Shown: piece by piece, positions 25,319-31,981 of the stretch
How the letters are laid out: every line of letters starts with the position of its first letter
Position numbering within the stretch: the first letter of the stretch is position 1
Assembly: GCA_026224875.1 (NCBI GenBank)
Contig: JAMFRU010000089.1
Coordinates: 114,259 to 146,364, forward strand
Direction: 5' to 3'
DNA from: Acidocella sp.
GTDB taxonomy: Bacteria > Pseudomonadota > Alphaproteobacteria > Acetobacterales > Acetobacteraceae
DNA length: 32,106 nt
Position numbers and translations under genes: made by a program
Notes under the pieces: generated by a model
Told to the model about the DNA's origin: nothing
What the model saw: only the letters and a program-made list of their open reading frames with translations
Database searches by the model: none

Positions 25319-25360
25319 TTTTTGGCCAGGCTTTTTTCAAAAAGCCGCCTTTTTCTTAGG
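25314..25360. repeat. Poly-T/A hairpin repeat, copy 1 (overlaps the GH17 3' end)
   Basis: It begins AAAAGTTTTTGG, then GGCTTTTT-TC-AAAAAGCC (25329-25346) and CTTTTTCTTAGG. Other copies are at 27421 and 31936. The hairpin spans the stop codon of the leftward GH17 gene, and the rest of the repeat encodes its last residues (KKKAAF). It probably terminates transcription from the GH17 side. Confidence 0.75.
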
Positions 25361-26977
25361 CTTTTTAATACCCCTTTTGCTTTCGGCCGCCAACACACAG
25401 GGGGCGGCGAGAGCCAGGGCGCCTATGTTCCAGATTACGAATTCCAGATTGGCTGAGCCTTCCATTATCATGTCCAGCAGTGCGAGTGCGGCTAGTGCGA
25501 AGCTGGCGACCAGTTCTTCCCAGCCCATTTTCTGGGGGCGGTCCTTGGTCCAGATGCGGATGACGGCGGCGATGATGGGGACGATGAAGACGGGCATGGG
25601 GGTGTCGAAATAGCGGCCGTTTAGCACCAGTATGGCCTGGGATATGGCGGCGGCGGCGAGGAAGATGAACCATAGGGACTGGTAGTTCAGGGGCAGGCGG
25701 AAGCGGCGCAGGCTGGAGAGGACTTCGGAGCCGGGTATGACGGGTGAGAGTATGTTGCCGGCGAAGACGTCGTCGGCGCGGGCGATGACGAGGAAGGCGA
25801 AGATGAACTGCAGGGGCAGGTTTACGACAGCACCAAGCAGCTGCCATTTGTCGTAGAGCAGGGGGAGTGTGCCCATGCAGGCGATGGCGAAACCGTTGCC
25901 CAGGGCGAAGGACGGGACGGCCAGGCGCAGGTTGCGGCAGCCGATGGAGGCGAACAGGGCGGCACCCATTAGCGCGCTCAATACCGCGTACCAGGCCCAG
26001 CTGGGGCGCTCGGTTACGGGGCCGTTGAGGGGGAATTTGAGCACGCGGTGGGCGTTCCAGAGGCCCCAGTTGGCGCCGGCGACACCTTCGTCCTTGTATT
26101 TCCAATTCTGGTCGAAGGCTTCGATGACGTTGTAATCAACGCCGTCAGCCGTGGCCTGGGTGGCGAAGCGGCGCAGGTATACGGCTTCGTTTACGCGCGA
26201 GGGGGCGGCGGCACCGCGCCAGCGGCCGCGTGAGGGCCAGCCGGTTTCGCCGATGGAGATCTGGTTGGCGGGGAAGAGTTTTTTGAAGGTTGTGGTGGTG
26301 GATTGGATGCTGGTTAGGGCGGCATCCAGGCTGAGCGGTTTGTCCTCCCAATAGGGCAGGATGTGGATCATCACGATGCTTACGTGCGGGGCGACCTGGG
26401 GGAATTGCTTCCAGAAATCGGTGACATCGGCATAGGCGACGGGTTGTTTGACCTGGGCGTGTACGTAGTCGATGTCGGCGTTGAGGTCGTCCACCGAGAG
26501 GTCGCGGCGGAGCAGGACCTCGTTGCCGACGACGATTCGGGTGATTGTGCCGGGGTAGGCGTTGGCTTCGGCGATGCCGGCGGCCATTTCGTCAGCGTTC
26601 TTTTTGGTGTCGGAGCCTAGCCAGATGCCGAGCCACATTTTTAGGCCGGCTTGCTGGGCCAAAGCGGCGATGTCTGTGTGGTTGGCGAGGCGGGTGGCGG
26701 TTTCGGCGGGGGTGCCTTCGAGGGCGGCGTAGGTGCGGATGCCGTTGGCCTGGCTGGCGATGAGGGCGAGGTCCTGCGCTATCTGCGCGGGCGGGGGGAA
26801 GGTTTTGTCCTGCGGGCCCTGGCCGTTGCGGTAGGGGGTGTAGGAGAGCGAGTTGAGTTTGCCCGCCGGCATGGCCACATCACCTGCCTGGGGGCGGTTG
26901 GGGCTGTACCACATGTACAATGTGAACAGGCTGAGCATGATGCAGGCGAGGTAACCAGGTTTAACGGTGGTTTTCAT
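25337..26977 (-). CDS. GH17 beta-1,3-glucanase/transglycosylase-like domain fused to a membrane domain
   Basis: In this 546-residue protein an N-terminal signal-anchor helix (about 9-24) precedes a GH17 domain (about 40-330). The proton donor is E153 (VVGNEVLLRRDL) and the nucleophile E244 (SIGETGWPSRGRW). The rest forms about eight hydrophobic helices (VLSALMGAALFASIG onward). In GH17-containing NdvB-type proteins this domain remodels beta-1,3-glucan during glucan or cyclic-glucan export; here there is no GT2 synthase domain. A periplasmic glucan-processing role is inferred. The C-terminal KKPKKKAAF tail is encoded by a dispersed hairpin repeat. The gene is divergent from the CoA-binding gene by 40 bases. 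Confidence 0.8.
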   Translation of the reverse strand: MKTTVKPGYLACIMLSLFTLYMWYSPNRPQAGDVAMPAGKLNSLSYTPYRNGQGPQDKTFPPPAQIAQDLALIASQANGIRTYAALEGTPAETATRLANHTDIAALAQQAGLKMWLGIWLGSDTKKNADEMAAGIAEANAYPGTITRIVVGNEVLLRRDLSVDDLNADIDYVHAQVKQPVAYADVTDFWKQFPQVAPHVSIVMIHILPYWEDKPLSLDAALTSIQSTTTTFKKLFPANQISIGETGWPSRGRWRGAAAPSRVNEAVYLRRFATQATADGVDYNVIEAFDQNWKYKDEGVAGANWGLWNAHRVLKFPLNGPVTERPSWAWYAVLSALMGAALFASIGCRNLRLAVPSFALGNGFAIACMGTLPLLYDKWQLLGAVVNLPLQFIFAFLVIARADDVFAGNILSPVIPGSEVLSSLRRFRLPLNYQSLWFIFLAAAAISQAILVLNGRYFDTPMPVFIVPIIAAVIRIWTKDRPQKMGWEELVASFALAALALLDMIMEGSANLEFVIWNIGALALAAPCVLAAESKRGIKKPKKKAAF

Positions 26978-27017
26978 GGGCTCTGGCTTAGCTGGAGGCG
27001 TGGGTTAGGGGAAGCAG

Positions 27018-27422
27018 ATGGACGACGAGATTTTCCGGATTTTGACGGAGACCAGGCGTATTGCGCTGGTTGGGGCCTCGAACAAGCCTGCTCGGCCGAG
27101 CTATGGGGTGATGCGGTTTTTGCTGGAGCAGGGGTATGACGTTACCCCGGTTAACCCGGGGCTGGCGGGGCAGGAGATTTTGGGAAGGCTGGTGGTGGGG
27201 ACGCTGGAGGAGGCCGCGCCGCTGGATATGGTGGATTTGTTCCGTAATAGTGCGGAGGTTGAGGCGCCTGTGGCGGAGGCGATACGGTTGGGGGCTAAGA
27301 CGATTTGGATGCAGCTGGGTGTGGTGAATGAGGTGGCTGCGGAGGCGGCGCGCGCGGCGGGGCTGGCGGTGGTGATGGACCGGTGCCCGGCGATTGAGAT
27401 TCCGCGTTTGGGGATAAAATAA
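27018..27422 (+). CDS. CoA-binding domain protein (YccU-like)
   Basis: The 134-residue single-domain Rossmann protein begins IFRILTETRRIALVGASNKPARPSYGV, the CoA-binding glycine loop. VTPVNPG, DMVDLFRNSAEV, KTIWMQLGV and VVMDRCPAIE follow, all typical of the YccU/CoA_binding_2 family. The physiological role of this family is unclear. GGGGAAGCAG precedes ATG 27018. The stop runs straight into a hairpin repeat that can serve as terminator. Confidence 0.88.
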   Translation: MDDEIFRILTETRRIALVGASNKPARPSYGVMRFLLEQGYDVTPVNPGLAGQEILGRLVVGTLEEAAPLDMVDLFRNSAEVEAPVAEAIRLGAKTIWMQLGVVNEVAAEAARAAGLAVVMDRCPAIEIPRLGIK

Positions 27423-27467
27423 AAGTTTTTGGTGCAGCTTTTTTCAAAAAGCTGCTGCTTTTTCTAA
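27421..27467. repeat. Poly-T/A hairpin repeat, copy 2
   Basis: AAAAGTTTTTGGTGC is followed by AGCTTTTT-TC-AAAAAGCT and GCTGCTTTTTCTAAG. It is closely similar to the copies at 25314 and 31936. It starts at the last two bases of the CoA-binding gene stop codon and sits in a convergent gap, so it likely acts as a transcription terminator for one or both genes. Confidence 0.75.
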
Positions 27468-27502
27468 GAGACTGTTTGAGAAGCCCTCCGGCGACATTAC
27501 CC

Positions 27503-27580
27503 CGTCATTCCCGGATAAGCGGGAATCTGTGACTCCCACGGCCTTGGGAGCCAGAGATCCCCGCTTTCGCGGGGATGACG
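27503..27580. repeat. 78-bp MITE-like element, copy 2
   Basis: This has the same ends and length as the copy at 25179, with substitutions clustered in the loop positions, so the hairpins stay largely intact. It is preceded by GAGACTGTTTGAGAAGCCC (from 27468), also shared with copy 1, showing that the repeated unit is longer than the palindromic core. It lies in the convergent gap between the CoA-binding and CHAD genes. Confidence 0.8.
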
Positions 27581-27608
27581 GGAGCGTACGGGACTTTTAA
27601 AACAATCT

Positions 27609-29099
27609 TTAAGCGCTAAACGGCTTCGTCTCCGTAAAATCTTTCCAGAGTTTGCCGAGCTGTTTGTCATTGCCGCTGGCGGCGTGGGCGCACCAGCCCA
27701 GCACGATGCCGATGGCTTTGGCGTTGTCCGGGGTGGTGGCGTCCAGGCGGCCCAGTAGGTCGTGGGCGGTGGTGAGGTCGTTGAGTAGGCCGAGTTCTTC
27801 CTGCAGGGCGGCGGTGGTGCGGTTGTAGCTGCGGATTTTGCCGCGGGAGTCGAACAGCCCGCCGAACAGATCGGCTGTGTAGCGCAGTTTTTTGAGTTCT
27901 ATGCGGGTGAGGTGGCGCTCATGCGCGCCCACGCGCAACAAATGTTTGCCGCGTTTGCGGACTTTGCGGTGCAGGCGTTCGAGGTTGGCCGTTGCGAAAT
28001 CCTGGGCGGGGGCGGTGAGGCGGGCCAGCGCCTCGACCTCCAGCCCGTTGCGCCAGCCGTGCCGGGCGAGGAAGAGTTCGGCGCTCAAGAGGAAGCGGGT
28101 GGTGGTGGGGTTGGCGAGCAGCGCGCGTATCGCGGTGTAGCCGGCGGCGCGGTGATCGGCGCATTGGGACAGCATGGCGGCGAAGCCGGGCTCGTGCGGG
28201 AAGGCCTGTAATGGGCCGGCGCGCAGGAGGGCGGTGAACACGTCCCAGTTGCGGGCTTCGCCCATGAGGGTGGCGAGGCGTTTGGCCTCGTTACGGAAAA
28301 TGGCGAATTCCGGGGCGGCGAAACCGCGGTTGAACAGGCCGAGGACGGAGCGCAGGCGGCGCATGGCAACGCGCATCTGGTGGACGGCCTCAACCTCCGT
28401 GCCTTGGGCGAACACGGCCCAGTTGGCGGTGAACTGGGTGAGGCAGGATTGGGTGAGGGCGGCTACCGCGTCATCGAGGCAGATGGGGCCGGTGAGGCCG
28501 GGGCCGGCTTTGGTGGCGGCGGGGCGGGCAGCGCCGATGGCCCAGATGCCGCGCTGCGCCAGGGAGGCTGCCTGCCAGATGAGGGTGTGTTTGTCCGACA
28601 GGGCCAGGGCCAGCTGGTAGGTTTCGGCGGCGGGGCCGTGCAATTCCAGCTCGTTTACGGGGAGCTTTTCCGTGCTGGTCTGGATGAAGCCGGATTCAAA
28701 ACGCAGTTCCACCGCGCCGGAGTGGCGGGTGAGGCGCTTGATTTGAGTGCTGAAGGCGGGGGTTAGCGGCTCACCTTGCTGCAAAGTGTCCAGTGGTTCC
28801 TGCCAGCCGGGGCCGAAGGCGGCGGGCTCGGGCAGGGATTCCTGGATGGGGGCGGTGACGCTGATGCCGTTTTGGGAGAGGGTTTGGGTGTGGAAGCGCC
28901 TGGCTTTGGCGGTGCTGAGGGCCAGGCCGTGGCGGAGTAGAGTGTGGGTTGAGGTGTCGTACCAGGTTTCGGTGAGGTGGCGCGCGCGGGAGGGGGGATC
29001 TTGCGTTGTTGCGGCAGTGATAGCGACAGCATCCGCAGCACTTAGGCTGAAGCGCACCATGATAGAGGGTGCGGCCGGTTCAGTCGCGTTGGGCTCCAT
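27609..29099 (-). CDS. CYTH-like (degenerate) plus CHAD domain protein
   Basis: In this 496-residue protein the N-terminal part (about 12-200) follows the CYTH/triphosphatase pattern (TWYDTSTHTLLRHGLAL, TQTLSQNG, LELHGP) but lacks the catalytic ExExK start, reading MVRFSLS instead. Triphosphatase activity is therefore doubtful. The C-terminal part (about 215-490) is a CHAD helical domain with VEAVHQMRVAMRRLRSVLGLF, EAKRLATLMGEARNWDVF and IELKKLRYTADLF. CHAD domains bind inorganic polyphosphate. Starts at 29099 and 29060 are both possible; no strong ribosome site separates them. Confidence 0.82.
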   Translation of the reverse strand: MEPNATEPAAPSIMVRFSLSAADAVAITAATTQDPPSRARHLTETWYDTSTHTLLRHGLALSTAKARRFHTQTLSQNGISVTAPIQESLPEPAAFGPGWQEPLDTLQQGEPLTPAFSTQIKRLTRHSGAVELRFESGFIQTSTEKLPVNELELHGPAAETYQLALALSDKHTLIWQAASLAQRGIWAIGAARPAATKAGPGLTGPICLDDAVAALTQSCLTQFTANWAVFAQGTEVEAVHQMRVAMRRLRSVLGLFNRGFAAPEFAIFRNEAKRLATLMGEARNWDVFTALLRAGPLQAFPHEPGFAAMLSQCADHRAAGYTAIRALLANPTTTRFLLSAELFLARHGWRNGLEVEALARLTAPAQDFATANLERLHRKVRKRGKHLLRVGAHERHLTRIELKKLRYTADLFGGLFDSRGKIRSYNRTTAALQEELGLLNDLTTAHDLLGRLDATTPDNAKAIGIVLGWCAHAASGNDKQLGKLWKDFTETKPFSA

Positions 29100-29224
29100 T
29101 TTGCATCCCGCCGGGTTGTGTTGGAGGCACGATAGCCAGACCGGGGCGGGAGGGCCAGCCCGGTGGTCCGTTTAGCGGCGACTTGCGGAATCACGCGGGA
29201 GAGCAGGGTTATCTGACAAAAGCG

Positions 29225-29254
29225 GTTGTGGCGGTCACGGTGTTGACCCTATTT
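29225..29254 (+). promoter_or_regulatory. Possible heat-shock-type promoter of the DnaJ-like gene
   Basis: CCTATTT (29248-29254) fits the alphaproteobacterial RpoH -10 pattern CYTATNT. GTTG (29225-29228), 19 bases upstream, is a near match to the CTTG -35, though the spacing is 1-2 bases long. An overlapping sigma-70 reading, TTGACC (29243-29248) to TAGGAT (29265-29270), is also possible. Neither is certain. Confidence 0.3.
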
Positions 29255-29282
29255 AGAGGGAAGATAGGATTATTACTTGAGC

Positions 29283-30161
29283 ATGAGTATGGCAGCCGAC
29301 CCTTATAAAACCTTAGGCGTGGCGAAGGATGCGACGCCGGCTCAGATCCGCGCGGCGTACCGTAAGCTGGCGAAACAGCATCACCCGGATTTGAACCCTG
29401 GCGATAAGAAGTCCGAGGAGGCTTTTAAAGCTGCTTCGTCGGCCAATGATATTTTGTCTGACCCTGAAAAACGGGCGCGGTTTGACCGGGGCGAGATCGA
29501 TGGTGCTGGGAATGACCGGGCGCAGCAGGGCGGGGCCCGGCGCGGCGGGGGCGACGGAGCCGCGGGGTTTGGGGGCGCGGGGTTTGAGGATATTTTCTCG
29601 AATATTTTCGAGCAGCGCACGCGCGGGCCGGCACGCGGGCAGGATGACCGCTATACGCTGAAGATAGAGTTTTTGGAGGCGGTGAACGGCGGCACCAAGC
29701 GGATTACGCTGCCTGATGGCCAGGGGCTGGATGTTAAAATCCCGCCTGGTTCGAAAGAGGGCGATGTGCTGCGCCTGCGCGGGCGCGGCCAGCCGGGGCG
29801 TAATGCCGGGCCGCAGGGCGACGGGCTCATCGAAATCCATGTGGCGGCGCATAAATTCTTTAAGCGCGAGGACAGGAATATCTATCTGGAGCTGCCGATC
29901 TCGCTGCGCGAGGCGGTGCTGGGGGCCAAAGTTACCGTGCCGACGCCGAGCGGCGAGGTGGTGATGACGGTGAAGCCGCATTCGGAAACTGGCGTTGAGA
30001 TGCGGCTGCGCGGGCGCGGGGTGCCGGCGCATGGGGCCGTGCATGCGGGGGATTTGCATGTGAAGCTCAACGTGATTGTGGGGCCGGTTGATGCGGCGTT
30101 GGAAGCGTTTTTGCAGGGGTGGGAGCAGCCGGGGTTTAATCCGCGGGCTGGGTTGGGTTAG
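29283..30161 (+). CDS. CbpA-type DnaJ co-chaperone
   Basis: The 292-residue product has a J domain (DPYKTLGVAKDATPAQIRAA, HPD at 34-36), then a Gly/Arg-rich linker (about 75-110) with FEDIFSNIF. Two DnaJ C-terminal beta domains follow (VKIPPGSKEGDVLRLRGRG, HKFFKREDRNIYLELPI, GDLHVKLNVIVG). There is no CxxCxGxG zinc finger, which makes it CbpA-like rather than DnaJ. It would stimulate a DnaK partner, not in the window. The start is ambiguous: TTG 29277 has AGGA at ideal spacing, while ATG 29283 and 29289 begin the conserved protein; 29283 is taken. Confidence 0.88.
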   Translation: MSMAADPYKTLGVAKDATPAQIRAAYRKLAKQHHPDLNPGDKKSEEAFKAASSANDILSDPEKRARFDRGEIDGAGNDRAQQGGARRGGGDGAAGFGGAGFEDIFSNIFEQRTRGPARGQDDRYTLKIEFLEAVNGGTKRITLPDGQGLDVKIPPGSKEGDVLRLRGRGQPGRNAGPQGDGLIEIHVAAHKFFKREDRNIYLELPISLREAVLGAKVTVPTPSGEVVMTVKPHSETGVEMRLRGRGVPAHGAVHAGDLHVKLNVIVGPVDAALEAFLQGWEQPGFNPRAGLG

Positions 30162-30188
30162 GCGGCCGGGCTGCTGGCTCAAGGCAGG

Positions 30189-30219
30189 TTGACCTTACCA
30201 TAGGGGCAAGTTTTATGCT
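30189..30219 (+). promoter_or_regulatory. CueR/HmrR-type (MerR family) copper-responsive promoter
   Basis: TTGACC (30189-30194) and TATGCT (30214-30219) are separated by 19 bases, the over-long spacing typical of MerR-family promoters. Between them sits the dyad CTTACC-ATAGG-GGCAAG (30194-30210, one arm mismatch), very close to CueR/HmrR operators. It lies 52 bases before the start of the Met-rich DUF305 gene. No merR-type gene is in the window, so the regulator must be elsewhere. Confidence 0.7.
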
Positions 30220-30270
30220 TCGGGCATCCGGTACGGCGACGTATTGGCTTTGCACCTTGGGGGAACAACC

Positions 30271-30624
30271 ATGCATATCACGCGATTTCTGTCCGTTTTT
30301 GCCGCCGTGTTGCTGCTGGCGACGCCTGTGCTGGCGCAGCAAACGATGCCGGGCATGTCCGCCAGCCCTGCTGATGCGGCGATGATGGCCGGTATGGAGA
30401 AGATGCAGCACGGCATGAGCAGCGTGCCGATGACGGGCGATGCCGATCAGGATTTTGTTGCGATGATGATCCCGCATCATCAGGGGGCGATTGCGATGGC
30501 GAAGGCCGAACTGGAGTATGGCAAGGACCCCGCGATGCGCAAGCTGGCGATGGCGATTATTACGGCGCAGGACGATGAGATTGCCGAGATGAAGCAGTGG
30601 CAGGCGGCGCATCCGGGGAAATAG
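30271..30624 (+). CDS. Exported DUF305 family protein, Met/His-rich, probable copper-related
   Basis: The 117-residue product has a clear signal peptide (MHITRFLSVFAAVLLLATPV, cleavage after LA at about 22) and a DUF305 core (DQDFVAMMIPHHQGAIAMAK, MRKLAMAIITAQDDEIAEM). The N-terminal mature part is rich in Met (26, 29, 38, 39, 42, 45, 49, 54) with His in HGM and HHQ, suited to binding Cu(I) or Ag(I). DUF305 proteins such as cyanobacterial CopM bind copper in the periplasm. ATG 30271 follows GGGGGA; an upstream in-frame TTG would spoil the signal peptide. The CueR-like promoter upstream supports a copper role. Confidence 0.85.
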   Translation: MHITRFLSVFAAVLLLATPVLAQQTMPGMSASPADAAMMAGMEKMQHGMSSVPMTGDADQDFVAMMIPHHQGAIAMAKAELEYGKDPAMRKLAMAIITAQDDEIAEMKQWQAAHPGK

Positions 30625-30656
30625 CTGGCGTTGTTTTTAGCGGCGGCGCGGGCGGG

Positions 30657-31682
30657 TCAGGCTTTCCCGACAGCAGCTTGATCGATGGGGCGGGTGCGCT
30701 TGGTACGTGCCATCAGCCACCGGCGCGCGGGCGTATCAAAAAACTGGTCGAGAAAAATGGCGGATGCGATAACCCAGATACAGAATAAAACGCTTACCCA
30801 TAGTGAGGGGCCGATGTGGAGGTGCATGACCACAAATACCGCAAGCTGGCGCAAGGGAATTTGCAACACGTATACCCCGTATGATGCGACCCCCAGCAGG
30901 CTCATGATCTGGCCAGCCCGATAAGGCACATGTGAGCCGGCGCCTAGCCACACAATGATAGGAAAAACCAAGGTGACGATGCCGATGTCGTAAAGCCCGG
31001 ACCAGTCCAGCGTGACGTTGAATAGTCCCAGCAATGCGAATGGCAGCAACAATCCGATGATTGAGGAAAATTCCATTCTTGTTTTTTGATATTGCCGATA
31101 GATCAGAACACCAAGGAAAAACGAGAACAGTACCCGGGCATAACCAACCCATATGTCGCTCCAATGTGCCCCGCCTTGCAGGTTGCCAAGAACCACCGAA
31201 GCGGCGACCATGCCGGCCAGGCCAATCGATATTGGAATGAATATGAGGTTTCCACGCAATTTATGAATGAATGCCGCGAATATTGCATTGGCGGCGAGCT
31301 CGCAGCCTAGCGACCATGCGGGAAAATTCAGAGAATACACGTGAAAATGACTTGGTGCCGGCAAGAATAATAAGTTTAGAATCGCCGGATTGGCAATTCG
31401 ATGCATTTCCGCGAATGCCAGGATTCCCGCCAGCCAGTAAAGCGGCCCAAGCCTGATGATCCTGATACGCATGAATTCGCCGACGCTCATGCCCGCCAGA
31501 AGCCGTTGCTCATAGGAATGGGCGAGAATGAAGCCGCTGAGGATAAAAAACAGATCGACCGCCAGGTAGCTTTCGGGAAGGATGATCTGGTCTGCCAGAT
31601 AGGGGGGGAGATGACGCGACATGACCGCAATTGCGGCTACGCCACGCAGCCCATCAAGTACCAGAAAGCGTCTTTTTTCCAT
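30657..31682 (-). CDS. Acyltransferase family 3 (OafA/YrhL-like) membrane protein
   Basis: This 341-residue, about ten-helix protein begins MEKRRFLVLDGLRGVAAIAV. It carries conserved His24 (SRHLP) and YLAVDLFFILSGFILAHSY, the family's catalytic and substrate-loop motifs. Such proteins add acyl groups, often acetyl, to exported sugars or lipopolysaccharide at the inner membrane. The target is unknown; the glycosylation genes elsewhere in the window are possible but distant partners. ATG 31682 is preferred because the family motif follows at once; an in-frame start at 31721 adds 13 unrelated residues. It is convergent with the DUF305 gene. Confidence 0.85.
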   Translation of the reverse strand: MEKRRFLVLDGLRGVAAIAVMSRHLPPYLADQIILPESYLAVDLFFILSGFILAHSYEQRLLAGMSVGEFMRIRIIRLGPLYWLAGILAFAEMHRIANPAILNLLFLPAPSHFHVYSLNFPAWSLGCELAANAIFAAFIHKLRGNLIFIPISIGLAGMVAASVVLGNLQGGAHWSDIWVGYARVLFSFFLGVLIYRQYQKTRMEFSSIIGLLLPFALLGLFNVTLDWSGLYDIGIVTLVFPIIVWLGAGSHVPYRAGQIMSLLGVASYGVYVLQIPLRQLAVFVVMHLHIGPSLWVSVLFCIWVIASAIFLDQFFDTPARRWLMARTKRTRPIDQAAVGKA

Positions 31683-31877
31683 TCTGGATGAACCTAAATT
31701 TGCCTGGGGGCGACACTGCATTCAAGATGCTATGCACACAAACTAATTTGAATTAAATGACAGTAATGAACTCGTTGCTTCGGGATTCGAAGGCCTCGCC
31801 TTACGGGTTTGCCTGGATGGAGCCGATGCAAATTCAGGTGCGGGTGGTAGATGTATATTGGTGGCACACCGGAAGGG

Positions 31878-31897
31878 ATGCCCGCGTACGCGGGCAT
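31878..31897. repeat. Perfect 20-bp palindrome related to the MITE-like ends
   Basis: ATGCCCGC-GTAC-GCGGGCAT is followed by GACGG, so the minus strand reads CCGTCATGCCCGCG, a variant of the CGTCATTCCCGC terminus at 25179 and 27503. Only one hairpin of the three is present here. Confidence 0.6.
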
Positions 31898-31935
31898 GAC
31901 GGTGTTGGGCGGCATTTGGCTTAGCCCCGAGGATC

Positions 31936-31980
31936 AAAAGTTTTTTGCGCCGCTTTTTTACAAAAAAGCGGCTGCTTTTT
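31936..31980. repeat. Poly-T/A hairpin repeat, copy 3
   Basis: AAAAGTTTTTTGCGC is followed by CGCTTTTTT-A-CAAAAAAGCG and GCTGCTTTTT. It matches the copies at 25314 and 27421 in order and spacing but is cut off where the IS630 end begins. Confidence 0.7.
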
Positions 31981-31981
31981 A

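Noticed and set aside
25179-25346. CRISPR array or attachment site in the repeat-rich convergent gap
   Set aside because: The repeats are hairpins of different kinds without regular spacing or unique spacers; no integrase or cas gene is nearby.
31730-31937. Short minus-strand frames containing VMPAYAGIP
   Set aside because: These come from translating the dispersed CGTCATGCCCGCG palindrome and have no ribosome site.
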